64,000 nt of DNA, taken from the NCBI RefSeq assembly GCF_013366925.1, contig NZ_JAALDK010000004.1, positions 124,001 through 188,000 of the forward strand, read 5' to 3'. Origin of the DNA: Paraburkholderia youngii. GTDB lineage: Bacteria > Pseudomonadota > Gammaproteobacteria > Burkholderiales > Burkholderiaceae. Below are positions 1 to 8,173 of this stretch, in pieces (positions within the stretch are counted from its first letter, which is position 1; each line of letters starts with the position of its first letter). The position numbers were made by a program, and so were the translations under genes. The notes beneath the pieces are model-generated. The model searched no databases, was not told the origin of the DNA, and was given only the letters and a program-made list of their open reading frames with translations.

Positions 1-1
1 G

Positions 2-427
2 CTTAACTGGGTCTGGAAAGCGGTCTATCACGAGGGCGAGGGTTGGGCAGAGATTTCCTTCTCGCCAGACCTGACGCCGCACATTTTCATGCTGCAGCGG
101 CGTTTCGTGTCCTACCAGCTGGAGTTCGCACGGGGACTTCAATCTCTCTATTCTTGGCGTCTCCTCGAACTGCTGATGCGCGAGCGGGACCGGGGTCGTT
201 TGTTAATTACGCTGGAAGATTTTCGTAATGTGCTCGAGATACCCGACACCTATCGATTTGCAGATATAAAGCGGCGCGTGATTGAGATGGCTGTGAACGA
301 GCTGAATTCGAAAGCGGATCTTGTGATTAGTTGGAAGCCCGTCAAGCTTGGACGCGCTGTGAATTCTCTCGACTTCCAGTTCATCCAACATCCTCAGAGC
401 CGCCTCGATCTCGGCGATGCGGCGTAA
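2..427 (+). CDS. Replication initiator protein, Rep_3 family (3' part)
   Basis: Open from the first codon of the window and ended by TAA at 425-427, so the N-terminal part lies off the left edge. The visible 141 residues include a stretch with LITLEDFRNVLEIP followed by FADIKRRVIEMAVNELN, which is the pattern of the second winged-helix domain of Rep_3-type initiators that bind iterons and open the plasmid origin. The Trp-rich start (LNWVW) and the final beta-strand (SLDFQF) also fit. No iterons are visible in the short downstream gap (428-561); they may lie upstream of the window. Family assignment is by recognition only. Confidence 0.8.
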   Translation, partial: LNWVWKAVYHEGEGWAEISFSPDLTPHIFMLQRRFVSYQLEFARGLQSLYSWRLLELLMRERDRGRLLITLEDFRNVLEIPDTYRFADIKRRVIEMAVNELNSKADLVISWKPVKLGRAVNSLDFQFIQHPQSRLDLGDAA

Positions 428-561
428 GGTGTAAAAGTCTGGACTTGGTCGGCCAGACGATGTCAGATCGTCCGGCTCTATGCTATCTACGGACATGATT
501 AGCAGTTACTGCGAACTCCAACAGTAATATACGACGGTTGCGCTGCGGCAGAGAATCGACA

Positions 562-1104
562 ATGGCGAAGAACGATCAGGAAGAGAGTTTCGAAAAGCTC
601 ATGTCCGCAAATTTGGCTCGTGTGGTGGACTTCATCAAGTTTGCCGAGACGAAAAATGCGGCGTTACTCACGTTCTGTTCAGCCTGGATTCTGGCGAGCA
701 TGAATCTGCTCTCGTCGGGGAAACCGCTTCCTGAATTTGTCGTCAGCGGGCTCAAGCTGGCGTTGCCGTTCTTTGCCATTGCAGCTTGCATATCCATTAC
801 CTCATTTATTCCGAAGCTGTCGATACGGGAGGTACTGAGGGCAAAGGAGCTGGGAAATAACATGCTGTACTTCGGCGATGTCGCCCGGACTTCAATCGAC
901 GATTTTCGAGGAAGAACCGAAGCGCGTTATGTCCCGAAGGCCGACAGATCTGTTACCGACGAATACATGGATGATCTTTCGGTTCAGATCGTCGTCAACA
1001 GCCGCATTGCGGCGCGCAAGATGCGACTGTTCAGCTATAGCGCCTATGCGGTGCTGTTCGCACTCTTCATGATGGCAGCGCCGGTAATCGGGCAATTTCT
1101 CTAG
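562..1104 (+). CDS. pycTM: Pycsar effector, membrane protein (PycTM-like)
   Basis: A 180-residue protein if started at ATG 562; an in-frame ATG at 538 would add eight residues. The N-terminal amphipathic segment ends in VVDFIKFAETKNA, directly before a membrane helix (about residues 33-50), with a second at about 65-85 and a C-terminal one at about 155-180. Effectors of Pycsar defence are small membrane proteins of this plan that are proposed to damage the inner membrane when the cyclic pyrimidine signal is made. The nucleotide cyclase gene begins 10 bp after the stop, so the two are probably co-transcribed. Assignment rests on architecture plus this neighbour. Little else is conserved by eye. 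Confidence 0.78.
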   Translation: MAKNDQEESFEKLMSANLARVVDFIKFAETKNAALLTFCSAWILASMNLLSSGKPLPEFVVSGLKLALPFFAIAACISITSFIPKLSIREVLRAKELGNNMLYFGDVARTSIDDFRGRTEARYVPKADRSVTDEYMDDLSVQIVVNSRIAARKMRLFSYSAYAVLFALFMMAAPVIGQFL

Positions 1105-1114
1105 CTAGAAAGCA

Positions 1115-2071
1115 ATGACACTAAAAGACCTCGGTGCCGATATCGCTGCAGAAGTTGAGACGATTCTGTCTGGTGAATTCAGGATTACAGTTACCAATAC
1201 GAACACTGTTCCGCACTCCGATGATGGCGCAATAACATTCCCCAATCTCGATTCGAAAGAACAGGCTTGCAAGGTTGTTGAGACTTGCGTTGTGTTCATC
1301 GATATCCGGCGCTCGACTGAACTCAACCTCGCGCACCGGCCGCAGACGGTTGCGAAGCTCTACTCGTCGTTCGTGCGGGCGATGGTTCGATGCGCTGAGC
1401 AATTTAACGGACACGTAAGAGGGATCATCGGCGATCGTGTGATGATCATGTTCGATCGGAACAACTGCTTCTCCAATGCCGTCCATACTGCTGCTGCGAT
1501 GAATACTGTCTCAGAACACATCATCAATCGCCATTTCAAACACGGTGAAGTTGCATGTGGCATCGGCATAGACTTTGGCCGGATGCTTGCCACGAAGACC
1601 GGCTTTCGCCGCCACGGCGTGCAACGTCACAGCTATCGTTCGTTGGTGTGGCTGGGCAGACCAGCAAACGTGGCATCGAAGCTCACGGACATCGCGAACA
1701 AGCCCGCAGTAACGCAATGGGAGACAAAAGCCCGCGTTGCTTACGATTATGGCTTCGGCACAGGATGGCACTGGAGTGACGAGTCACTCGAACAATTTGT
1801 ATCGAAACTCCAGGCGCAATATGCACCGAGTCGTGTCGTGCACACGAGTCCTTTCTACGGCTCGTTCTTTACCTCCCCCGAGCTGATTACCCTGCGTCCA
1901 GCGACGCCACCAATTCTGATGACGAAGACGGTCTATGACGGATATTGCGGCGTCTATCCAAACGCAACTATCGTCCGTCAGGGCACACTCAAGCAATATT
2001 CGGTTCAGGTTCCGGGATACGACGGACAAATATACGGCGGTAATCTCGTCTACGAGGACATGAAACAGTAG
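1115..2071 (+). CDS. pycC: Pycsar class III nucleotide cyclase (PycC-like)
   Basis: A 318-residue soluble protein with one class III cyclase domain at about residues 55-200. The first metal-binding Asp is D63 in VFIDIRRSTEL and the second is D107 in IGDRVMIMF. The ribose-orienting Asn is N185 in GRPANVASKL. The position four residues later, usually an Arg that stabilises the transition state in adenylate cyclases, is Lys (K189). In Pycsar systems such stand-alone cyclases make cCMP or cUMP after phage infection and activate a neighbouring membrane effector. The residues after 200 match nothing recognised. Which nucleotide is made cannot be read from the sequence. Confidence 0.8.
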   Translation: MTLKDLGADIAAEVETILSGEFRITVTNTNTVPHSDDGAITFPNLDSKEQACKVVETCVVFIDIRRSTELNLAHRPQTVAKLYSSFVRAMVRCAEQFNGHVRGIIGDRVMIMFDRNNCFSNAVHTAAAMNTVSEHIINRHFKHGEVACGIGIDFGRMLATKTGFRRHGVQRHSYRSLVWLGRPANVASKLTDIANKPAVTQWETKARVAYDYGFGTGWHWSDESLEQFVSKLQAQYAPSRVVHTSPFYGSFFTSPELITLRPATPPILMTKTVYDGYCGVYPNATIVRQGTLKQYSVQVPGYDGQIYGGNLVYEDMKQ

Positions 2072-2277
2072 CCGCCAACCATCGTCTGCGTGGCGGTCGC
2101 GACGCGCTCGGTCTGGTCGAGCATTGTGCCGCTCGCATACTGACCGGCGAGCCTCGCGGTCACACCGTGATTGCGGAACGCAAAACCTGCCTGCTGGGCG
2201 ATGTCATCGATAATGCTCGTAACGTACGGTGTACCGAGCCATGAAATCGGCGCGGCCGTTGCAAAGCGTGTCCACAA
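2050..2277 (-). CDS. Small hypothetical protein, possible remnant
   Basis: A 75-residue minus-strand frame from a TTG codon at 2277 to a stop that overlaps the 3' end of the cyclase gene by 22 bp on the other strand. The frame stays open upstream to 2356 without an ATG. The composition (FATAAPISWLGTPYVTSIID and a Cys near the end) is protein-like but not recognised. It could be a real small gene coupled to the 56-residue frame upstream, or a leftover of a longer gene. Confidence 0.3.
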   Translation of the reverse strand: MWTRFATAAPISWLGTPYVTSIIDDIAQQAGFAFRNHGVTARLAGQYASGTMLDQTERVATATQTMVGGYCFMSS

Positions 2278-2291
2278 CCCGTGCGCTTGAA

Positions 2292-2462
2292 CTAACGACC
2301 TGCTCCGTTTTCGATGAGCAATAGCTTGCGGTCGCGGTTGCCTACCGCGCGGTAAGACTCATCGAGATCGTCGGCGGTGTCATTTTCCGACCCGTCAATC
2401 CGCTGATCGCCCACCTTCGACCAGGGGACGATCCAACCAACGAACTTACGCCACACGCCCAT
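2292..2462 (-). CDS. Small hypothetical protein (56 aa)
   Basis: ATG at 2462, TAG at 2292-2294. The product starts MGVWRKFVGWIVPW, a short amphipathic or membrane-surface helix, followed by an acidic stretch (ENDTADDLDES). The next minus-strand frame begins 15 bp downstream. The composite repeat at 2529-2640 lies 66 bp upstream of the start and could hold its promoter. No family recognised. Confidence 0.35.
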   Translation of the reverse strand: MGVWRKFVGWIVPWSKVGDQRIDGSENDTADDLDESYRAVGNRDRKLLLIENGAGR

Positions 2463-2528
2463 GCGCCGAGCCCGAGAGGCCTCAAAGGGAGATCAAAGCT
2501 GCTCCGAAGGGTAAGACAGTTCTCGGCT

Positions 2529-2640
2529 GTGTACACGTAAAACGCGTTTTTCGCCGTGTGGCGCTAAGCCCCTGATTCTGCAAGCAACCGAAGTGCAACG
2601 TTTATGGACCACCGCGGTAAACGTTGCATTGTGTGTACAC
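2529..2640 (+). repeat. Composite element, left copy (inverted partner at 44511-44621)
   Basis: Bounded at both ends by the palindrome GTGTACAC (2529-2536 and 2633-2640). It contains GTAAAACGCGTTTTT with the 12-bp palindrome AAAACGCGTTTT, and a perfect 11-bp inverted repeat TGCAACGTTTA / TAAACGTTGCA (2594-2604 and 2618-2628) around a 13-bp spacer. The same modules in the same order and spacing occur at 44511-44621 on the other strand, including 24 identical bases at the outer end. Function unknown; a recombination site, an origin-related site or an operator are possible. Confidence 0.75.
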
Positions 2641-2707
2641 CTCTAGCACAACTCACTTCCCACGGGATTCGGAAAGACAATCAAAATTAAGCGTCTTTCC
2701 GACGTTT

Positions 2708-2724
2708 GGTCCGTAACGCGTTAA
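2708..2724 (+). repeat. 17-bp direct repeat with TAACGCGTTA palindrome, copy 1
   Basis: GGTCCGTAACGCGTTAA, identical to 49364-49380. The 10-bp core TAACGCGTTA is palindromic. Here it lies 128 bp upstream of the virB8-like gene, in the likely promoter region of the transfer/pilus operon, so an operator for a plasmid regulator is the simplest guess. Confidence 0.5.
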
Positions 2725-2851
2725 ACCCCGGCCGATCTGCCCGGATCATATGCGAAGGAGCGGACATAAAAGGCCGCTAAAACTCTGTGCCTTTTGCCCC
2801 AAATTGCTTGCGAGAAATTGTTTCAATGGTAGCCATTCATCAAGGGTTGCC

Positions 2852-3565
2852 ATGCGCATTTTCAGGAACAAGCGGCAGGCCGCGCTATCCACGGCCCCCG
2901 GCATGTATGCCGAGGAAGAAGATCCATCGAAAGTCATCTTCGAGACGAGCACGCGGCTCAAGGTCGAGAGCAACCGCTGGATGCTCATCGCTTTCGCCTG
3001 CGCTGCGGTCGCGGCCGGAGCGGTCTGGACGCGTCAGCCACCGCCTTCCGTTACTCGCGTGGTCGGCGTCTCGGCCGACGTCAGTGGTCATCCGGTGGTG
3101 ACTGAACTTGTTGCCTACAAGCCCGACTCGCAGGCCTTGCGCATGAGCATGCGTGATATGGCCGTCCGCTGGTTCACGATTGAGCCGGTCCTGACCGACA
3201 GCCTTCAGACGTCGCGTATGTCGCTGAACATCAACTCGGTGAAGGCACAGATGATTGGCGCGGCCACCGACCAGTTCAAAAGCTGGCTGCGCGACGACGC
3301 TCCTTTCCAGCAGATCTCGGCCAATCCCAAGCTGATCCGTGAAGTGAACGTGCGCAACATCGCGCTGCTGGAGGACCAGACGGTGCTCGTTGAATTTACA
3401 ACGACGACCTCTCAGGCGGGCGCTTCCGGCAAGCCAGACGTCAAATCGTATGCGCTGACCCTGCGCTATCAGATCGTCGCGCCAACGGCCGACGCAGCGC
3501 TCACCGCCAATCCCTTCGGCATCTATATTCCGTTCTTCCGCCTCGAGCGGACCGGTGGAGCTTGA
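2852..3565 (+). CDS. virB8: VirB8-like inner-membrane protein of the type IV secretion core
   Basis: A 237-residue protein. ATG 2852 is chosen because AAGGG lies just upstream; a GTG-type start at 2750 would add an implausible Cys-rich leader. A single membrane helix at about residues 43-60 follows a short cytoplasmic tail, and the rest is a periplasmic VirB8/TrbF-type domain ending in the LRYQIVAPTADAALTANPFGIYI region typical of the family. VirB8 nucleates assembly of the VirB9-VirB10 channel. First gene of a plus-strand operon. The virB9-like start codon follows its stop after 5 bp. Confidence 0.82.
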   Translation: MRIFRNKRQAALSTAPGMYAEEEDPSKVIFETSTRLKVESNRWMLIAFACAAVAAGAVWTRQPPPSVTRVVGVSADVSGHPVVTELVAYKPDSQALRMSMRDMAVRWFTIEPVLTDSLQTSRMSLNINSVKAQMIGAATDQFKSWLRDDAPFQQISANPKLIREVNVRNIALLEDQTVLVEFTTTTSQAGASGKPDVKSYALTLRYQIVAPTADAALTANPFGIYIPFFRLERTGGA

Positions 3566-3570
3566 ACTGC

Positions 3571-4452
3571 ATGACTTCCAGACTTCAACGGCCAGCGCTC
3601 GGCCTCCTTGTCCTGCTCGCGGCAACGGCGTTGCCCATGACTGCGGCGAACGCCAAAAAGCCTACAGACAACGGTTCGTTCAACGCCGCGATGATTGCCG
3701 GTGACCCAATGAGTCCGGTTAATCCATTCAACAGTGGAACAGACCCGCTTACGATGCCAGGCGACGCTCGCATCGGCGTCTTCCCATATAGCCGCGACCA
3801 GATTTTTCGCGTGCTCACCGCGCCGCTCAAACTCACGACCATCGAGCTCGAGCCGGGCGAGAAGCTGATTGCCGATCCCGCGATGGGCGACAGCATCCAG
3901 TGGGAAGTTGACGACGACAAGATGAACCACGTGTTCATCAAGCCGCACAAGGCGGACATCGTCAACACTCTGCACTTGACGACAAACCGGCGCGAGTACG
4001 ACTTCACGCTGATCGCGTCGCCAGCCGGCGGGTTCTTCTATCAGACCGTGCGCTTCCAGTATGCGCGCGCACCGATGGTTCGGACGAGCGTGCGCGACGA
4101 AGGAAACGGGGCAGGGCCGGGCGCAACAGGTAGCGAGCGCGGTGGTGATTCGGGCGCGATCAGCGTCGCGCCCGACAAGCTGAACTGGGATTACTCGGTC
4201 GACGGGAATGCTGAATTCAAGCCCGAGGTCGTCTTCGATGATGGTCACTCGATCTGGATGCGTATGCCTGCAAAAGCGCAAACGTGGCCAGTGCCGATGT
4301 ACAAGGATCACGGCGACCGGGTCGTCGGAAATTTCATCCGCCGTGGTGATTTCCTTGTGTTCCAGCGCCTCGCCGACGAGATCGTTCTCGTCTCGGGCAA
4401 GGATGAAGTGACGGTGATGCGTGGGCGCCGACGCGTGTTCGGAGTGTTCTGA
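3571..4452 (+). CDS. virB9: VirB9/TrbG-like outer-membrane complex protein
   Basis: A 293-residue exported protein. ATG 3571 has GGTGGAG about 10 bp upstream; the TTG at 3562 is too close to that site. The signal peptide ends near TAANA-KK. The CagX/VirB9 plan is clear: an N-terminal beta domain (FPYSRDQIFRVLTAPLKLT), a linker rich in Gly and Ser at about residues 175-200, and a C-terminal domain starting NWDYSVDGNAEFKPEVVFDD. VirB9 forms the outer ring of the channel with VirB10. Stop and next start (GTG 4455) are separated by 2 bp. Confidence 0.85.
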   Translation: MTSRLQRPALGLLVLLAATALPMTAANAKKPTDNGSFNAAMIAGDPMSPVNPFNSGTDPLTMPGDARIGVFPYSRDQIFRVLTAPLKLTTIELEPGEKLIADPAMGDSIQWEVDDDKMNHVFIKPHKADIVNTLHLTTNRREYDFTLIASPAGGFFYQTVRFQYARAPMVRTSVRDEGNGAGPGATGSERGGDSGAISVAPDKLNWDYSVDGNAEFKPEVVFDDGHSIWMRMPAKAQTWPVPMYKDHGDRVVGNFIRRGDFLVFQRLADEIVLVSGKDEVTVMRGRRRVFGVF

Positions 4453-4454
4453 TC

Positions 4455-5714
4455 GTGGCCAAAAAAACCGAACAGGCGACGCCCAACGCCGAGCAGGCCG
4501 CGATCGTCAAAGGCAAGACGCCCCGCAACGCCATCATGAGCATTGGCCTGCTGGCAGCATTGATCATCGGCGCGCTTGGTTTCTACTATGAGCTGAAAGC
4601 CAGCGATCAGGCGGCAGAAGAAGCCAGGCTGAAAAAAGCGTCGGCCCTGAAAAGCAGCACGGAAGTACCGGCTGCAGGCACCTCTGACATCGACAAGGTG
4701 ATCAGGCAGCAACAGGAGGCCGCTGCGGCAGAGGCGGCCGCGCGTGCGGCGTCGGATGCGGCGGCAGCGCAGCGTCCGACGGTGAAGCCGATGCTGACGG
4801 GCAATGATTTCCAGCGGGAGGTAGGGTCGGGCGGTGGCGACACAGCGGCCCTCGCCGCCAGCAACAAGCAGGACGCGATCTATACCTCGTCGGTGTTCAA
4901 GCAGTCGGGCGCCTCGCGTAATTCAAACCAGCCTGCAACCGCCACGCCTGCGGGCGTTCCCACTCTGGACGATTTTCGTGCGGCGCGCGCCGCAGCGGCT
5001 TCCGCTGCGCAGAACCCGGCAGACGCGATGGCGCTCGCGCTGGGCAAACAGGGCCAGGCACCGGAAGACCGCGACAAGGCGTTCCTGAAAGAAACGGCAG
5101 GGCAGGGCGGCATCGAGCGGACGACATTCAACGGACAGGCCGGCGGCTGCACGCTGACTCCTCCACACAACATTCACGTCAAGACCGTCGAAGGCCTGAA
5201 CTCCGACAAACCGGGGCGCGTCGCGCTGATGGTGGACGAAGATGTGTACGACAGCGTGCGCGGCGATTGTCTGATGATCCCGAAGGGTGCCTTCATCAAC
5301 GGCGCGTACAGCGCGGACATCAAGGTTGGTCAGGAGCGGCTGCTTGTCGCGTCGACCAGCCTGCGCCTGCCGAATGGCAAGAGCGTACCGATGAACGGCA
5401 TGCAGGGGGCTGACCAGAACGGTTACGCGGGCTTTTCAGGCGATGTCAACAACCACTTCCTGGCGATTTTTGGAGCAGGCTTCATCACCGCAGTTCTGCT
5501 GAAAAGCTTCGACAATGGATCAACGACCTCCACGACGGCAAGCCCGATCGGCATAACGACCACTGGGAGCACTGCAGGGCAGGTCGCGGCCACGACTGCC
5601 CAGGCCGTGCTTCAACGCAACCAGAACATCCCGCCGACGATCACGGTCAAGCCCGGCGAAAAGTTCCTGGTGCAGGTCACGCAGGACATCGTGATGGAGC
5701 CGTACCATGACTAG
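4455..5714 (+). CDS. virB10: VirB10/TrbI-like scaffold protein
   Basis: A 419-residue protein from GTG 4455. It has one membrane helix at about residues 26-46, an Ala-rich coiled-coil-like periplasmic stretch (about 50-110), and a C-terminal VirB10 beta-barrel domain from about residue 225 with CTLTPPHNIHVKTVEG and the hydrophobic antenna region NHFLAIFGAGFITAVLL. VirB10 spans both membranes and gates the channel in known systems. It overlaps the next gene by 8 bp, suggesting translational coupling. Confidence 0.87.
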   Translation: MAKKTEQATPNAEQAAIVKGKTPRNAIMSIGLLAALIIGALGFYYELKASDQAAEEARLKKASALKSSTEVPAAGTSDIDKVIRQQQEAAAAEAAARAASDAAAAQRPTVKPMLTGNDFQREVGSGGGDTAALAASNKQDAIYTSSVFKQSGASRNSNQPATATPAGVPTLDDFRAARAAAASAAQNPADAMALALGKQGQAPEDRDKAFLKETAGQGGIERTTFNGQAGGCTLTPPHNIHVKTVEGLNSDKPGRVALMVDEDVYDSVRGDCLMIPKGAFINGAYSADIKVGQERLLVASTSLRLPNGKSVPMNGMQGADQNGYAGFSGDVNNHFLAIFGAGFITAVLLKSFDNGSTTSTTASPIGITTTGSTAGQVAATTAQAVLQRNQNIPPTITVKPGEKFLVQVTQDIVMEPYHD

Positions 5715-6513
5715 GCGCGCGGTTGCCGCGCTGGTTCTGACAGCCGCGTGCTCGTCATCCGGCGCGGCAGTCATCGACACGGTCATAAGTCCAACCCGGT
5801 TCGTCGTTGAGGCGAACGGCGAGCGCTCCATGCTTGAGCTTCCCGGCACGCCGGTCTACGCGTGTGGCCTGCAGCGCTTTCTCACGTGGGCGCAACCCCT
5901 GAAAGGACAGAGCATTACGCCGGGATCGCGCGGCTTTGCGTCCGTCCTCGTTGATGGCGCGCCTGAAAGGCTGGAGGTGCTGCTGGCGAGGAATGGATGG
6001 CTGCAGCCAGCAGTGCTGGACGATGACGCACAGGCTGCGATAACCGAGCGCCGCGGTGGTTGGGCCTGTACGTCAGCGCAGACGCCGTTCGATGTAATGC
6101 ATACGAGCGTCGACGCGAAGATTCTAGCGGGCGTCGCGCTGAATGAGTCGGCCTACAACGGTCGTGCGTGGCCTTGGACGCTCAACGTCGCCGGACGTGG
6201 CTTCTTCTTCCGCACGCGCGATGACGCTTACAGGGCAATTCGCTTCCTCATCTCCGATGGTCGCTGCGATTTCGACGTTGGCCTGATGCAGGTGAACTGG
6301 TGCTACCACCGGCAGCGCTTTGCGTCGCCGTGGGATGCGCTTGCGCCGGCAACGAACATCCACGTGGCCGAAGACATCCTGAACGAGAACTATCGCAAGA
6401 CGAATTCGGCCGTGAAAGCCGTGGCGTACTACCACAGCGCCAATCCGCAGCCAGGCCGCGAGTACCTCGCGCGCTTCATCCAGCATCTTTCCCAAATCGA
6501 CCGCGGTCTATGA
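5707..6513 (+). CDS. Lytic transglycosylase with an extra N-terminal domain
   Basis: A 268-residue exported protein with an N-terminal hydrophobic segment ending near CSSSGA. The C-terminal half is an SLT domain with the catalytic Glu (E147) in VALNESAYNGRAWPWTLNV and the GLMQVNW motif at about 192-198. It would open peptidoglycan for the secretion channel or pilus. Residues 22-125 form a separate small beta-rich domain (VIDTVISPTRFVVEANGE, ARNGW) that recalls the staphylococcal-nuclease fold; this is a weak impression. It overlaps both neighbours by a few bases. Confidence 0.8.
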   Translation: MTRRAVAALVLTAACSSSGAAVIDTVISPTRFVVEANGERSMLELPGTPVYACGLQRFLTWAQPLKGQSITPGSRGFASVLVDGAPERLEVLLARNGWLQPAVLDDDAQAAITERRGGWACTSAQTPFDVMHTSVDAKILAGVALNESAYNGRAWPWTLNVAGRGFFFRTRDDAYRAIRFLISDGRCDFDVGLMQVNWCYHRQRFASPWDALAPATNIHVAEDILNENYRKTNSAVKAVAYYHSANPQPGREYLARFIQHLSQIDRGL

Positions 6514-7746
6514 AGCAAACGCTAACCCTTATTGCGCTGGCAGTTCTTTCATTGCCTGCCTCGGCCGCGAGCACCGATCCGCTCGACTTTGATTATCAGG
6601 TCAACGGCAATATGACCGAACGGCCTGCGCTGATCTTCAACGACGGAAACGACACGTACCTGCAGCCCGCGGGCAGGGCAGACCCTGAAGGTTGAAGGGG
6701 GCCACGCTGAAGGGCCTTACATCGTCGTGCCAGGCACCCCGGAAGTAGTTTCGTATTCGGTCGGCGGCTCTAGCGCCACAGCGCGATGGAAAAAGGCCAA
6801 CACTTTTACGGCAGAGGCGAGCAATCGAAGTGGCGACATGCCGGTCGGCTTCGCAGGCTTCTCGAATCGCCTTGCCCTCATCGGCCCGCGCGCGCGGCTG
6901 GAGACGTCGCGCCCGATGAGCGCGACGCTGCCACTCGCGCAGATGGTCAAGTCGCTCGTGCCGCAGGGCTGGACAGGCTCCGCGCAGAAGGACGTCGATC
7001 TGACCGGTGCACAAAGCTTCGCCACGCGTGACGGCGAGAACTGGATGCAGTCGCTCGACCGTCTACTCGGTGCAGTCGATCTGTATGCCGACGTCGACTT
7101 CAATGCGCATCACATCACGCTGCGCCGCGCGGCCGTCAAATCAACCGGTGTGAACTATGTCGCGAGCGCGGCGCCGGCGGAAGCAGCAATCACTACGGCA
7201 GGTCAGGAGCCAGCGAGAGCAGCGACCGACAATGACAAGCCGCAAGCGCAGGACGGGGGTCTTGCAGCGAAGTTTGGCGCGCTCGCTATCCGGGATGGCG
7301 ATGACACGCATATCCAGATCCGCTTTTCACAAAGGCCCGCAAAAGAGCTCGTCTTTCGGGACATGGATGGGCATTCGCTCAAGCCAAAATGGGACGACTC
7401 AAGCAACGTCGTGACTTTCAACCGCGCAGAACGCTTTGTGGTTTCCAACGGCTCGGACAGCGTCGAAGTCGCGCGCGTCGCGGGGCTCGTTTACACGTTC
7501 GAGCCGAAGAACAGCGCAGGCCTCGAAGCCGTCTTCGACCAGGAAGGATCGACGTTCTTCAAGTTTGCGGACACGGTCGGCAACGTAAAGGTGTCTGACG
7601 TGGCCCACATGGGGTCGGGCGAGCAGAAGGGCCGGTACTTCAAGTTCAACGGCACGGCAGACCAGTTCATCGTGAACGCCGACGGCAACGTGGTGAACGT
7701 GACGCGCAAGCATGACGTTCGTTTTTTTGATCGACCGAAGTCATGA
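6510..7746 (+). pseudogene. VirB9-like/TcpQ fusion protein, frameshifted
   Basis: ATG 6510 begins a signal peptide (ALAVLSLPASAAS) and a VirB9 C-terminal-like unit (DFDYQVNGNMTERPALIFND). That frame stops at 6695. The next frame continues the same domain (QTLKVEGGHAEGPYIVVPG) and runs to 7746. Dropping one G in the GCGGGCAGGGCAG tract near 6665-6675 joins them smoothly as LQPA-AGQTLKV. The middle carries a TcpQ domain (PLAQMVKSLVPQGWTG) and the C-terminus a second VirB9-like unit. The intact product would be about 411 residues. It may be a real mutation or a base-calling error; no slippery site with a near stop supports programmed shifting. Confidence 0.7.
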
Positions 7747-8168
7747 GAGCGGGAGTGGTCGCCGCGTTCAGTGCGGCATTACTAGGCGTGCAGCCCGCGT
7801 TCGCTGATTGTCTCGATGACGCCGCGCAGTTCCATCACGTCAACGTTGTGCTGGTGCGCGCGATCGCGCAGCAGGAGTCGGGGATGCGCGCCGATGCGGT
7901 GAACCGCAATGCCGATGGCTCTGAGGACATCGGCCTGATGCAGATCAATTCTTCGTGGCTCCCGAAGCTCAGGCGCTACGGCGTCACGCGGGAGTCGCTG
8001 TTTAACGCATGCGTCAACGGATACGTCGGCACATGGATTCTGGCGTCGAACATCAAACAGTTCGGCCCGACGTGGAAGGCGGTAGGTGCGTACAACGCCG
8101 TCTCGACGAGCAAGCAACTCGTGTACGCGAATCACATTTATCGGCGCGTCGTGCGCGCGGCCCACTGA
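7743..8168 (+). CDS. Second lytic transglycosylase (VirB1/PilT/IagB type)
   Basis: A 141-residue protein of typical small-SLT length with a signal peptide cleaved near AFA-DC. Catalytic Glu is E45 in IAQQESGMRADAVN, and GLMQINSSW is at about 64-72. The start overlaps the previous stop (ATGA). In R64-type pilus clusters a gene of this kind (pilT) encodes a peptidoglycan hydrolase needed for pilus passage. With the gene at 5707, this operon carries two transglycosylases, possibly one for the channel and one for the pilus. Confidence 0.85.
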   Translation: MRAGVVAAFSAALLGVQPAFADCLDDAAQFHHVNVVLVRAIAQQESGMRADAVNRNADGSEDIGLMQINSSWLPKLRRYGVTRESLFNACVNGYVGTWILASNIKQFGPTWKAVGAYNAVSTSKQLVYANHIYRRVVRAAH

Positions 8169-8173
8169 CTCTC

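Noticed and set aside
6660..6680. Programmed +1 frameshift in the VirB9/TcpQ-like gene
   Set aside because: The stop in the first frame is about 20 bases downstream and no slow codon or stimulatory structure is evident; mutation or sequence error is simpler.
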